Origin: Labia minor
Lineage: Eukaryota > Arthropoda > Insecta > Dermaptera > Spongiphoridae
Length of the DNA stretch: 64,000 nt
Assembly: GCA_963082975.1 (NCBI GenBank)
Contig: OY720349.1
Span: forward strand, 50,697,962 to 50,761,961
Reading direction: 5' to 3'
How positions within the stretch are numbered: the first letter of the stretch is position 1; each line of letters starts with the position of its first letter. Under the pieces are notes generated by a model. That model saw only the letters and a list, made by a program, of their open reading frames with translations, searched no databases and was not told the DNA's origin. The position numbers and the translations under genes are program-made. This document shows positions 45,207-55,888 of this stretch, piece after piece.

Positions 45207-45660
45207 GGCAAGATTACGCAAAAACGGTTTGAGCTAGAATGATGCAATTTGGTACATGAGCATTATTCAAAATTCATAGTTTTCTATCAACTTTTGAGAA
45301 ATGTAGCTCAACCGGAAGAGGGTCATTACCTACAACGTTTTGATTTTTTTTCCTCTAAAGTGACCGTAAAAATAAAGATATATGTTTGATAATTTTTCAC
45401 ATGATTAATAATTGTATAAAACTGCTATATATAGAATTTCAGCTTGTTTGAATCGCTGAAAGTACCAGAATTAATTTTTTTAACACTGCAAATCTCACGC
45501 GCCGACACGTGCCATGGTGCCATCAATAAAAATCCAAACATGCGCTGGTTTAATATTTATTATTTATAATTTATAATTAATTAAATTTAATTTAAATATA
45601 ATATATTATGTTATTTAATCCAATTCAAATTGCGAGATAGTCGAGTGGAGACACTCCAGC
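45048..45660 (+). mobile_element. Helentron-like element, family B, copy B4 (full-length, centre of cluster)
   Basis: Perfect head ACTATCTCGCCAGAGATAGT with AGTATTG. Its (TG)n tract is expanded to about 35 bases (45163-45197). AAATTTGGTACA is recognisable (ATGCAATTTGGTACA here) and CAACCGGAAGAGGG is intact. The tail GCGAGATAGTCGAGTGGAG with hairpin GAGTG-GAGA-CACTC ends at 45660. The frame at 44939-45232 is a shadow over the (TG)n tract. Confidence 0.9.
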
Positions 45661-45663
45661 TTA

Positions 45664-45983
45664 TTTCTTTCTCTAAACAGACCGTAAAAATAAAGATATG
45701 TTTGATATTTTTTCATATGATTAAAAATTGTATAAACTGCTATATATAGAATTTCTTGATTGATGCGCTGAAAGTACCGTAATTAATTTTTAACTCTGCA
45801 AATCACTCGCCAGCACGTGACGTTGTGCCATCAACAAAGAGCCAATGACGCGCTGGTTTAATAAATATGATTTATTAATTTCAATTTATAATTTATAATT
45901 AATTAAATTTAATTTAAATATAAAATATGTTTTATTTAATCTAATTCAAATTTGCGAGATAGCCGAGTGGAGACACTCCAGAT
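45664..45983 (+). mobile_element. Family B, copy B5 (3' half, end of tandem cluster)
   Basis: Directly after the B4 tail, sequence resumes in the family B middle (TCTAAACAGACCGTAAAAAT) and runs to a complete tail: GCGAGATAGCCGAGTGGAGA and CACTCCAGA. The tail inverted repeat has one change (AGATAGC). B3-B4-B5 therefore form a head-to-tail array over 1.3 kb with only the middle copy complete. Confidence 0.85.
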
Positions 45984-46600
45984 TTATTTCGCATTCTTTC
46001 ATTTCATTATCATTTTTTATTCAAAGATGTGACTTTTCTCTGAAAAAACAGGATTTCTACTTAGCTTTCAATAATTAAAATAAGCTACTCAGCATCTCTT
46101 ATTTCAAACAATAATTTATTCTATAATTATACAAAAGAAATATTTTCATCTTATTAATTATAATTTTAATAATTTACAAATACCAACACAAAATAACATA
46201 ATTTCTTTCCGAAAATATCCATACATTAATAATAAAACGATATTAAAAATATCTCCATTAATTTATGTTAATATATTATGATTATTTATAATCTATGAAC
46301 TCTCTTTCTCTCCCATCCACTTTTCGAGTTAACCGAGTTAAAATGCATTTAACATTATTATTATTAGTAGTAGAATTATTATGATTAATTAATGTTAAAC
46401 GTAATCAATGATTCATTAAACCAACTCAAACATTGAATCTAATATTTTATATCAAAACACCATTCATTAATTCATTCAAAATGCATTTTAATTGATATTG
46501 GAAATGATTTTATTAATGTAAATATGTTGTTGCTTGGCTCATAGTTTATTTTATTATTATTGCATTGCTTCATATGAAATGGACATTTTACTTGACATGA
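45984..46600. other. AT-rich spacer
   Basis: Nothing recognised. Confidence 0.6.
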
Positions 46601-46739
46601 AAACCATCTGCTAAATAAATTCAATAGGTTTTATTTTTCTTTTGAAAGCATAATAATTAATTAAATAAGATTTTTTTTTCAATTTGTATTTCCAACTGTA
46701 ATACTTAATTATTATTAAATTAATTTATATACAGTTGAT
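46601..46739. repeat. Direct repeat, first copy (pair with 47761-47892)
   Basis: About 135 bp from AACCATCTGCTAAATAAATT to ATATACAGTTGA recurs 1.16 kb downstream in the same orientation, with roughly 90% identity by eye. Neither copy has inverted ends or hairpins; this looks like a local segmental duplication rather than a transposon. Confidence 0.85.
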
Positions 46740-47760
46740 TCATTTATTAATTAAAATAAAATTATTTATTTCTCTTAGAGTTAACATATATTTTGATATT
46801 ATAAATAGTAATTTGATTTATATAATTAGGAATTAGGAATTAGAATTTAATTCATTTTATTTTTATTTTTTTTTATTTTTGTTATTAATTGTTTATAATA
46901 TAATATACTAAAAAATATATATTCGTTGTTTAACTTCATTATTTAATTCACTATACCTACATTCTACCTTCAGCAACGGTTATCAAATTTTATCTTTTTA
47001 TCTGGATTAAAAAGTGTTTATGTTAATTGAATTTCTGTTTTCATATCAAATAGAAATCATTATTGTAGATAAATACCCAAATTATTATCATTTTTCTCAT
47101 CCTTGTTATTATTTAGATCTCTCTATAATCTCTCTAAATTAAATAATTTCTAAGAAGCAAGAAAATCATCCAGATCGAATTTGGATTTTCGGTGTTTTGT
47201 CTTACAGGTCTATGAAAAGGATTCAGATATGAATATTATCAATTTTTTTAAAATTTATATAAATATATTATATATATATAAGTTGGTAATTAGTTGAGGT
47301 TAAATGACTTGACCAATAGATTCCTTAAAAAAACAATTTAATAAAAACATATATTCAAATTAAAAATATATACAAATTATATAACCCAGTTACCTTAAAA
47401 AACAATTGGTTTTTAAAGTCAACACTTCATTTATTTTTACTATCAAAACCAGATATTATATTTATTTACCAACTATTCTATCTTTAAAATTAATTATTTG
47501 GCAAACAAGTATCTTTTAACAACCAAACACTACCAACCTCACAGACACAAGTTCCCCGTAAACTCCACAAAATATGAAATATTTTACATATATATATATA
47601 TATTGTAATATATGTTATAAAATATAAAGAATTACCTATTGATTGTATATTTGATAATTTATTAATACACAAATAATTTCATTTATAATTTTTTTATTAT
47701 ATATATTAATAAAGCTATTAATAAAAACTTAATTAACACTAAGATATTTGAGTTTGAAAA
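46740..47760. other. AT-rich DNA between the direct repeats
   Basis: Anonymous AT-rich sequence; a short (TA)n near 47588-47604. No gene was seen. Confidence 0.6.
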
Positions 47761-47892
47761 ACCATCTACTGAATAAAATCAATAGGTTTTATTTTTCTTC
47801 TTAAAGCATAATTATTAATTAAATAAGATATTTTTTTCAATTTGTATTTTCAACTGTAATAATTATTATTAAATTAATTTATATACAGTTGA
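47761..47892. repeat. Direct repeat, second copy (pair with 46601-46739)
   Basis: Matches the first copy from AACCATCTACTGAATAAAAT to ATATACAGTTGA with small indels. The similarity stops on both sides. Confidence 0.85.
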
Positions 47893-48185
47893 ATTTTCTT
47901 ATTTTTTCAATAAAAGAAAATTAAAATTTACTATACTTAATTTCACATGATTCAATTTAATTTATAAATTAAATATAATATAGGAATAAAAAAAAAATTA
48001 AAAAAAAACTGTTTATTAAACATATTTGAATAAAATTAATATTACCTAATTAATTTTTAACACAACTATTAAAGCGATTGGATTTCTTCTTGACATCTAA
48101 TCAATATTTTCCTCTTTGCATAATAACCCCTGGACTTCTAATTATAGAGAATGGAATAATAGAGAAGTGTAAAAATGCGTGTGCA
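47893..48185. other. AT-rich spacer
   Basis: Nothing recognised. Confidence 0.6.
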
Positions 48186-48775
48186 GAAAAGTGACTTTTG
48201 TCCGTCAGCAATTCATTTTCAAGCAGAGACACACACAATGCATGCGCCGTTTACTTTTTAAATGATCTTTCTCGTTTGAAAATAGCTTTAATCTAAATTG
48301 TGAAATTATATAATCAAGATGGTTGGTGTAGTTAATAGGTCCTTTCAGAAGGCTTCGCAGATTTTTCGAACTCTGACTGTGTGCCCATTGGAAGTTGTCA
48401 GCCAATATGGGTCACCATTTATTAAGCCACTAAGTAGAACGGCGCCCATTAGGGGTATCCTAATTGGGGTCCCATCTGGCGCCTTGTGCATGTCGCCAAT
48501 TGGCCTGAATGTCGCTAATGAACCTGACAACTTGGCCCAAGGATCGATTATGACCCCTCATATTTACCTCCTGAGGGTCGATTAAATTTCGTCTATTATT
48601 ATTCGCCGATAAACTTTGCGTTAATTTATTGTCAGTTAAGGATATTAAATTATAGACCGTTTGAAGGGGAGAAAACGGGAGCCATTTGAACAGGCCATCA
48701 GGGAACTCGGGTACCTCTCTTGCGATTAAGAACCGGCCCTTCCAATCATTCCATCTGCGTTTATTCATTCACTAG
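48186..48775. promoter_or_regulatory. Largest G+C-richer single-copy island
   Basis: About 590 bp of balanced composition in an AT desert, including GCGCCCATTAGGGG, CCTAATTGGGG, GTCGCCAATTGGCCTGAATG, CGCTAATGAACCTGACAAC and AAACTTTGCGTTAATTTATT. Open frames of 61-102 codons overlap here on both strands (48319-48585 plus; 48205-48405, 48345-48530 and 48460-48768 minus). None is recognisable, and frames open on both strands at once point to a shortage of AT stop codons rather than coding. Strongest candidate for a conserved non-coding element in the window. Confidence 0.42.
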
Positions 48776-49216
48776 ATAATAAAATTGTCTTTCTATAGGA
48801 AATAAATTTAGAACATAAAGACATCTAAAAGAAAATCAATCCTAATTTTTTGATAAAGAAAAGGAAAAATTAATATTTATTTATAAATAATAAAGAAAAA
48901 TGCTAAAACTATAGTAAAAATTATTTTTTTCAATATAAAAACAAATCTTGAATAATTTATTATATCTATTTATAACATGATGGAGGGGTATATTCTTGAA
49001 ATATTTTTTAAAAAAAAACCTATGCAAAATTAAAATTTTTATCTAATAATAATATATTTTCTAGGAATAGAATAAACTCATCATTATAATTATATTCACT
49101 GTTATAAAAGAGTTATAATAATCTCTCAATCCATGTTTCTAAATAAATAATTACTTTGCAAATCAATCGTGTGAGATCTCAAACTATGTAATGATGAAAA
49201 TTAACTCATTAAAAAA
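48776..49216. other. AT-rich spacer
   Basis: Nothing recognised. Confidence 0.6.
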
Positions 49217-49504
49217 AATCTGGAGTGTCTCCACTCAACTATCTCGCAAATTTTGATTGGATTAATAAACAGATGTATTTAAATTAAATTTAGTTAATTA
49301 AATTATAAATTAAAATTAATAAATAATATTTAGTAAACCAGCGCGTTTTTGGCTCTTTGTTGAAGGCACCACGTCTCGTACAGGAGCGTGATTGCCTGTC
49401 AACGTGTTAAAAAATTAATTCCGGTACTTTCAGCGATTCAATCAAGCTGAAATTCTATATATAGCAGTTTTATACAATTTTTAATCATGTGGGAAACTAT
49501 CAAA
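49217..49504 (-). mobile_element. Family B, copy B6 (3' half, minus strand)
   Basis: On the minus strand it runs from CATGATTAAAAATTG through GCTTGATTGAATCGCTGAAA, GTGCC.TCAACAAAGAGCC-like sequence and a run of TTTAATTTAAAT to the tail TTGCGAGATAGTTGAGTGGA and CACTCCAGA before T. The 5' half, including head and microsatellite, is absent. The tail inverted repeat GCGAGATAGT is intact. Confidence 0.85.
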
Positions 49505-49602
49505 GATCCTCCACATACTTTAAGTGCGCCTGCGTCCGTATCCTGGACATGTTCAGAAATAGCTACGAGAACAAACGTATTATATATTATAAATATATTC
49601 AT

Positions 49603-49633
<31 letters not shown>

Positions 49634-50064
49634 TTATGTTATTATATTCAAATCTAAACAAACCATTTTGTTCTCATTAGTATTATTATGCTAAGTTGTT
49701 TAATGTTAATCGATCCAATCAAGAATAATCAAAGCATTGATTAAATGATCAAGTATTTAGTATATGGGTGAATTATTCAAGTTATTACAAGGACATTATT
49801 GACATTTAATAGATTTACTAATTAATATTGCAATATTGCACAAACTGATTTCTCTCTCTATCCCTCTCTCTCTCTCCAATCCTTTGCATTCTACCTCCCT
49901 CTTCTCTCATTTAAAGTTCATCATATATATATAACAATTTAAGTAGTGTTAAATGATATACCTAAATAATTAGTCTAAATGGAATTTCAGAATTATTATT
50001 AAATAGATAAATATGGACCATTATTGATATGTGTTCGGTTCTTAAAAAAACAAGTACTATTTTT
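49505..50064. other. AT-rich spacer with (TA)n
   Basis: (TA)n at about 49602-49631 and a (CT)n-rich patch near 49853-49877. The frame at 49489-49680 is a shadow. Confidence 0.6.
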
Positions 50065-50680
50065 ACCGACTGACGATAGTAAGGGAGGTATTGTTTTCAC
50101 ACCAAATTTCACATGTGAAGATTTTTACATATCTCCACGAATCATGCATTTTCTTAACAGAAAAAAGTATTTTTAGCATGATGTCTGTCCGTCCGTCCGT
50201 CTAGATGTGTACAGCTTGAACGGCTCAACGGATTTTTATGAAATTTGGTATAATTATTTAATGCATCAGTATGATTTGGTGCAAATCCGGAAACCGGAAG
50301 TGGTAGTATTAGCGATCGACGATAGGAAGGGAAGGGTTATTTTCACACCAAATTTCACATGAGGAGATTTTTTACATATCACCACGAATCATGCACTTTG
50401 TATTGGTTTTATCCTCGAGAAAAATCATCTTTATTAGTTTTTTCTTAATTTAAAATTATATGACGTCATCCAGCCATTCATGACGTCACAGCCTGGTCTT
50501 ACATATATATTATAAATAAAATAAAATTAAAAATGTTTATATTTATTATTTATGTATCCATATCTGTTTTTTATTACATTAATAGATATATTAAAGTTAT
50601 TTGAAATTGTTTCTGTAGCTGGAAATTAATTTACTTCAAACCGTCGGTCGGTTCGGACCTGGCCACAGGTCAACTTATTT
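50065..50680 (+). mobile_element. Helentron-like element, family A, copy A8
   Basis: Full-length with a slightly changed head (ACCGACTGACGATAG) but a perfect tail CCGTCGGTCGGTTCGGACC and hairpin GACCTGGCCACAGGTC. It has the second internal module (AGCGATCGACGATAGG, from about 50311), both TGACGTCA sites (50461-50468, 50481-50488), and a small deletion where other copies have GGGATGAATTGATCAAC. Confidence 0.92.
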
Positions 50681-50929
50681 ATAATTCGATTCAATTGAAA
50701 GGACTTAGGACTTTAGAGACTACAAGAGAAACTATTAATTTTTAATCCATTTTCGAACTAAATTTTAAATCATTTTTCACATTTTTCCAAGTAAATTATA
50801 TTTTCGTTTGATTTGGATATTAGTTGAGTTAGTTTTCCCTTTTCTAAATATTAAATCCAGGTGAAGAAGATAATAAAAGAAGATTGGGGCAGAGGGAAAA
50901 AGTTTAAAAGAGAGTGAGAGAGATGAGCC
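50681..50929. other. AT-rich spacer
   Basis: Nothing recognised. Confidence 0.6.
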
Positions 50930-51095
50930 AACAATATCAATAAGACTTCCTATTTACACCCGAGTTATCTGATGAGTCGCCGGTCGTGCGGTAAACCGAG
51001 GAGTTGTTTACAGAGAGACCCCCGCCCCGGAGATTCTAATTTAGATAGCACCCCTCTCCCCTTACTATTCCTTCTCATCCATCGACCAGACAAAT
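50930..51095. promoter_or_regulatory. G+C-richer island with a forkhead-type site
   Basis: Contains GAGTTATCTGATGAGTCG (GATA-type TTATCT), CGGTCGTGCGGTAAACCG, GGAGTTGTTTACAG with a consensus forkhead core TGTTTAC (51005-51011), and a C-rich run. No frame. Candidate regulatory island. Confidence 0.33.
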
Positions 51096-54000
51096 GACTA
51101 AAATCTCTCTTCACACTTTTCAAATATAACCTAATTAATTTTTATCTACAACATCTCAGGAATGATTATTTCAATATTCCTCATGTTTTTTTTTACCCTA
51201 GTCAATGATAACTTCATTCAACACCAATAATAATATTATTTTTTAAAAATTATTATGGAATATGTTTATTAAAATCTTTTTAATGTAATAATTTATTCAT
51301 ATTTTTTTTTGTTAATTTTATCTTTCTATCTATTACCTATCTAAAACTGTCTCTTGTTATTTTGATTTTATTTATTTATTTTTATTTATTATTTTTTTTA
51401 AAAAAAAATTATGATTACTTTAATCAAACAATTTATGAAGGTTTATAATTTTTTAAAAAATATCATAATTATATTATTCTACTAAATTCAATGAAGTAAA
51501 AATAATAAACAAATCATATTAAGTAAATGTCAATGTCAATAAGAGTCATTAAACGATCAGATTTATTCTTATATTTTATTCTCTTCAAAATATCATAAAG
51601 GAAATAGAAGATAAGCAATTGAATATTTTCAAAATAAGGAAAAAGAGCTCATTAATATTAGACGGTATTTATTAAGAAGGGAAGGAATATAAATTAATAA
51701 AAATAGATTATTTTATATAGGACGAAACAAGGTGGGGTGGAGGGGGGACATTATAACCAAGGAAAATTAAAGCGGAAATTGTCAATGTTATTAATTTTGA
51801 AGATTTTTTTTTCTGAAAAAGGAAATGGATATTGACAAAAAGAATTCAATTCATTTTTTAAGGACAATCCAATTAATAAAAGAATAAAAATAGCTTCAGG
51901 AAAATGAAAAAAGTATAAACTTAGAGTTGATTCGATTTTGATATGAAATTCATTCACTGGAAGAACGGATTTGTTTCTTAACATTTTCACTATTTATTAT
52001 TTTTTTCTGTTAGAATTTTATGAGATTTCATATTCAATTGCAATTAAGAAATATTATAGTATAATTAAATGCTATATAAATAAAGTAGTTATTCAGCCTA
52101 AGAAGAATTTTGAAAATATTCCAATTGTAATTTCAACGATCAAATTGTATATATTTGGAAGTAAATCAAACCTATATAGTGTTATTATTATAACAGGAAT
52201 AATTCACATAATTCAGATTCTTCTGGGACAATTTTCCACCCTTGTACTTAGACACATTACCGGCAAACCTTTAAAAACATTAATTTCTATTGAATATAAA
52301 CTCTCCAATGTGATTAGTCACCATCGACACATTTAATTATATTATAATGTTTTTCTCAATTTCACTTTGCGTCTGTCTGTTTGCTCTTTTGACAAATTGA
52401 AATCGATTTTTCATCGACTTTTTATTAAGAAAATATTTTGAAAATTTTTATAGATATTTCAGTAGATTAATTTTAATATAATTATCGATTAATTACTTTT
52501 TGTAACTAAATCCTTTTGTATTCCTCCGATAAATTTTTTTCAACTGATTCTGAAGCATAAATATTGATATCAGGTTAGATTTTCATTTTGAATGTAATTA
52601 AGAATACTTTATAACATTAACATTAATGATGAATTAATCAGTTGTAGCGCCAATGAAGAGGGTTTTTCCCCCTCATAGAGAAAAGATACTTTTATTTATA
52701 TATGTCCCCGAGAGAAGAACAAAACAAAACAATAACCTTTTTTTATGAAGATCCTATATACATTTATAAAATCTTATATTAATAAATATTATATATTTAT
52801 AAATATAATATAATAATTACTAATCAATAATAACATTTAGTTAACATAAATATATAAAATCAATTTTAGAAGATTAATACATTTTTTTGTTTTATTCAAT
52901 TTGCAAATTTTCGTATAACTTCATCTTTTCTACTTCTCTTGTTATATTAAATAAATTTATCAAATTAAAATTGCACTAAAGAAAAGAAAATAATATAAAT
53001 ATAAAGTTTTTTATAAAATAATGCACCCAACGTTTTTCGTTGAATATGAAGCAATTTATCCATAAACTTTATCAGGCTTATAGAAAAATTATTTTATTCT
53101 TTTTAGTCTATAGGAAAAACGTTATTTTATAAAAATTTTTTATATTTATAATATTTTTGTAATGTTACTTTAAATTAGTTAAAAGTAGTATCTAATCTTT
53201 ATAAATTAATCTTTATAAAATGTCTTTTAAAGTGTAATGATGTACTTCTGAGAAATTGAAATCATCTAATAATTAGATTGAATTGAGAGGAGTGTATTTC
53301 TAAACAATTTTAAATATAAACATATAATTTGCCTTTTGTTAAAATAAAACTCCATTAAAAATTGTTTTATTTTAAAAATTTAAAAAAAAAGTCCTTAATT
53401 AATTTAATATTTTATTTCAAATGTTTTTCATTATTTTGAAAGAATTTTTTATAATTCTAGACTACATTTTTCTGTTGCATCACCAAAGTAACGTTAGGCG
53501 CTTATATTTCTTTATAATACTTATATTTTCTGTAATTTATTATTTCTGTTAAAAACAGCGAAATTAAAATAGTCAGTGAACAGCGTAGTGTTTGTGTGTG
53601 TGTGTGTATTCATTGAATTTAAAATTAATAAATTTATTAAAGGAGCGTCTTTGTGTGAGGTCTCGATTGCCTTTAGGCGACTATTTAACCTTTTGACTGG
53701 ATCCCAATTGGATGTTTCCCTCTTTCTCTTCATTATCCTCCTTCTCTCCTCTCTCAATTAAAACAAAACAAAAAACTGGACCTAGCTATAAATCCTTACT
53801 AAAGATCTCGCTTTCTCTCGGTTTATCTCTTTCAATTCGTTTGTATTTATTTATTTATTTACATATTAATTCTGTATCATGTGGGAGCCATGGATGAGTC
53901 ACTCTAAATCTTTTCTATTGTTCTTCAGGGGACCACCGCCCCATTTGCCCTGGGCATATATATGTATGTATATATGTATTGTCAAAAACAGGACATTCAA

Positions 54001-55046
54001 CTTCAAAATTATCAAATTTCCACCCCCAGGCATAAGCTAAACAAAAGCAAAAAGATATGGAGACATGAATGAATCAGAAGATTGATGAATCATTTAAATC
54101 CTTAAAAGAATCAAAATAATTATCATTTTTATTACGAAAAATATGAAATATTAAATAAGTATTAAGAAATTTATTAAGTTGATTTAATTTCCTTCCATCA
54201 ATAGGCCTAAAACAAATTTAAATATAAAGAAGACAGTTAAATTCAATATATTTTTATACCGATATAAAATATATATTTTTGTACCGATAGAAAAATAATT
54301 ATTAATTTTTAGATTACAAATCAATACAGATCAAATTAGAAGAAAGGAGTTGAACTTTTATTTTTTTAACTCAAGATTTGTTTTTATTGTTAGTATAAAA
54401 AATTCACCTTCAATTTTACTTTAAAAGATATTTAAGTCAATTTTTAACAAAAAAATATAATAAATATATTTCTACTATTGCATATCAATAACCAACAATA
54501 ATTATTGTTATTTTTTACCTCATTTATTTATTTAAATCTATAATAAAGGAAATTTTATTTTTAATCTCTTATTGAAATCCAATATTTCAAACAAAAAACC
54601 ATTAAAAGAAATTGATATTTATAACATAATTTTATTAAAAAAAAATGTAATAAATAAATGAATGTAGGATATATTGTTATTTGCAAGAAATAAATTCAAG
54701 TGGTGCTAAATTAAATCCTCGCCTCTTGAAATACATACATCTAAAATGAAACAACCTGATTTTTATTTGAGAAAAAAATATGATCCTTGAAATGCTACAT
54801 GAATCCATTTATTTATTAAAAAAGGAAAAATACAGTGATTTAAATTTAATAAATATTTGTCAATATTGAGTTAGAGATTGATCATTTTAATTTAAAAGAC
54901 TTTTAAATTAATTTGGAATTTTGTTCTATAAATTTTTTTTAATTGATTATAAATAAAGATTATCATAAATAAAAGATATATATTAAATTTGTATATAAAT
55001 AGAAATATATTCATTAAGGTAGAGAAGAGAAGTTAAGAATCTCAAG
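51096..55046. other. 4-kb AT-rich desert
   Basis: Contains the longest frame in the window (51971-52336, 121 codons, plus), with an Ile/Tyr-rich start and a more mixed end (QILLGQFSTLVLRHITGKPL); it matches nothing I know and has no support as a gene. Also short (TG)n at 53591-53608, mixed patches at 53640-53720 and 53880-53960, and long A/T runs. No dispersed repeat was recognised. Confidence 0.5.
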
Positions 55047-55888
55047 CAGAGGCTCCCAACGTATAGGTTGCGCCCACAGGGGGTAATTTACCTGTTCAAA
55101 AGGGTAATAGTAAAAATGGATGAGCGGTCAGGAGCCCATCATTTAGGCTACTAAGTGAACAAAGAAAAAAATTAATATTAAAAATAAGTTGACCTGTGGC
55201 CAGGTCCGAACCGACCGACTGTTTGAAATAAATTAATTTCCAGCTACAGAAACAATTTCAAATAATTTTAATATATCTATTAATGTAATAAAAAACAGAT
55301 ATGGATACATAAATAATAAATATAAACATTTTTAATTTTATTTTATTTATAATATATATGCAAGACCAGGCTGTGACGTCATGAATGGCTGGATGACGTC
55401 ATATAATTTTAAATCAAGAAAAAACTAATAAATATGATTTTTCTCGAGGATAAAACCAATACAAAGTGCATGATTCGTGGTGATATATAAAAAAATCTCC
55501 TTTGGTGTGAAAATAACCCTTTCCTTCCTATCGTCAATCGCTAATACTACCACTTCCGGTTTCCGGAATTGCACCAAAAGTTGATCAATTCATCCCACTG
55601 ATGCATTAAGTAAATATACCAAATTTCATCAAAATCGGTTGAGCCGTTCAGGCTGTACACATCTATACGGACTGACGGACAGACATCATGCTAAAAATAC
55701 TTTTTTCTGTTTAGAAAATGCATGATTCGTGGAGATATGTAAAAATCTCCACATGTGAAATTTGGTGTGAAAACAATACCTCCCTTACTATCGTCGGTCG
55801 GTAATTATGCATAAGCAACTTAGAGGGACATTTTAAGATTTTTAAAAAGTCTGATGGAACATTTTATAAAATAGATTGAGAAACACTG
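55047..55888. mobile_element. hAT-like element (H4) split by a family A copy
   Basis: Left end CAGAGGCTCCCAACGTATAG, right end GATTGAGAAACACTG (reverse complement CAGTGTTTCTCAATC). These match the common hAT terminus CAG(T/A)G(T/G)(T/C)TC(C/T)CAAC. The flanks ATCTCAAG and ATTCAAAG agree at 5 of 8 positions, compatible with a decayed 8-bp duplication. With the family A insertion (55182-55802) removed, about 220 bp remain, including TTGCGCCCACAGGGGG. Non-autonomous. Confidence 0.65.
55182..55802 (-). mobile_element. Helentron-like element, family A, copy A9, nested in hAT H4
   Basis: Full-length minus-strand copy: hairpin, tail (CCGACTGTTTG here, mutated relative to CCGACGGTTTG), both TGACGTCA sites, AAACCGGAAGTGG block, short GTCCGTCAGTCCGT tract, head CTATCGTCGGTCGGT ending at 55802. 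On its own strand it lies between T (…GCATAATT) and T (…ACTTATT/TTTAA), as expected for insertion at TT. Confidence 0.92.

Noticed and set aside
44939-45232. 97-codon frame ending in Cys-Val repeats
   Set aside because: Crosses family B3/B4 and the (TG)n tract; a repeat shadow.
47588-47604. (TA)n and (ATT)n tracts considered as replication origins or matrix attachment sites
   Set aside because: Such tracts are everywhere in this AT-rich window and carry no specific signal.
51971-52336. 121-codon plus-strand frame, the longest in the window
   Set aside because: The first two thirds are Ile/Tyr/Phe/Asn/Lys codons expected in AT-rich DNA. No domain, signal or homology is recognised, and there is no splice or promoter context. 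Kept only as a note in the surrounding spacer.
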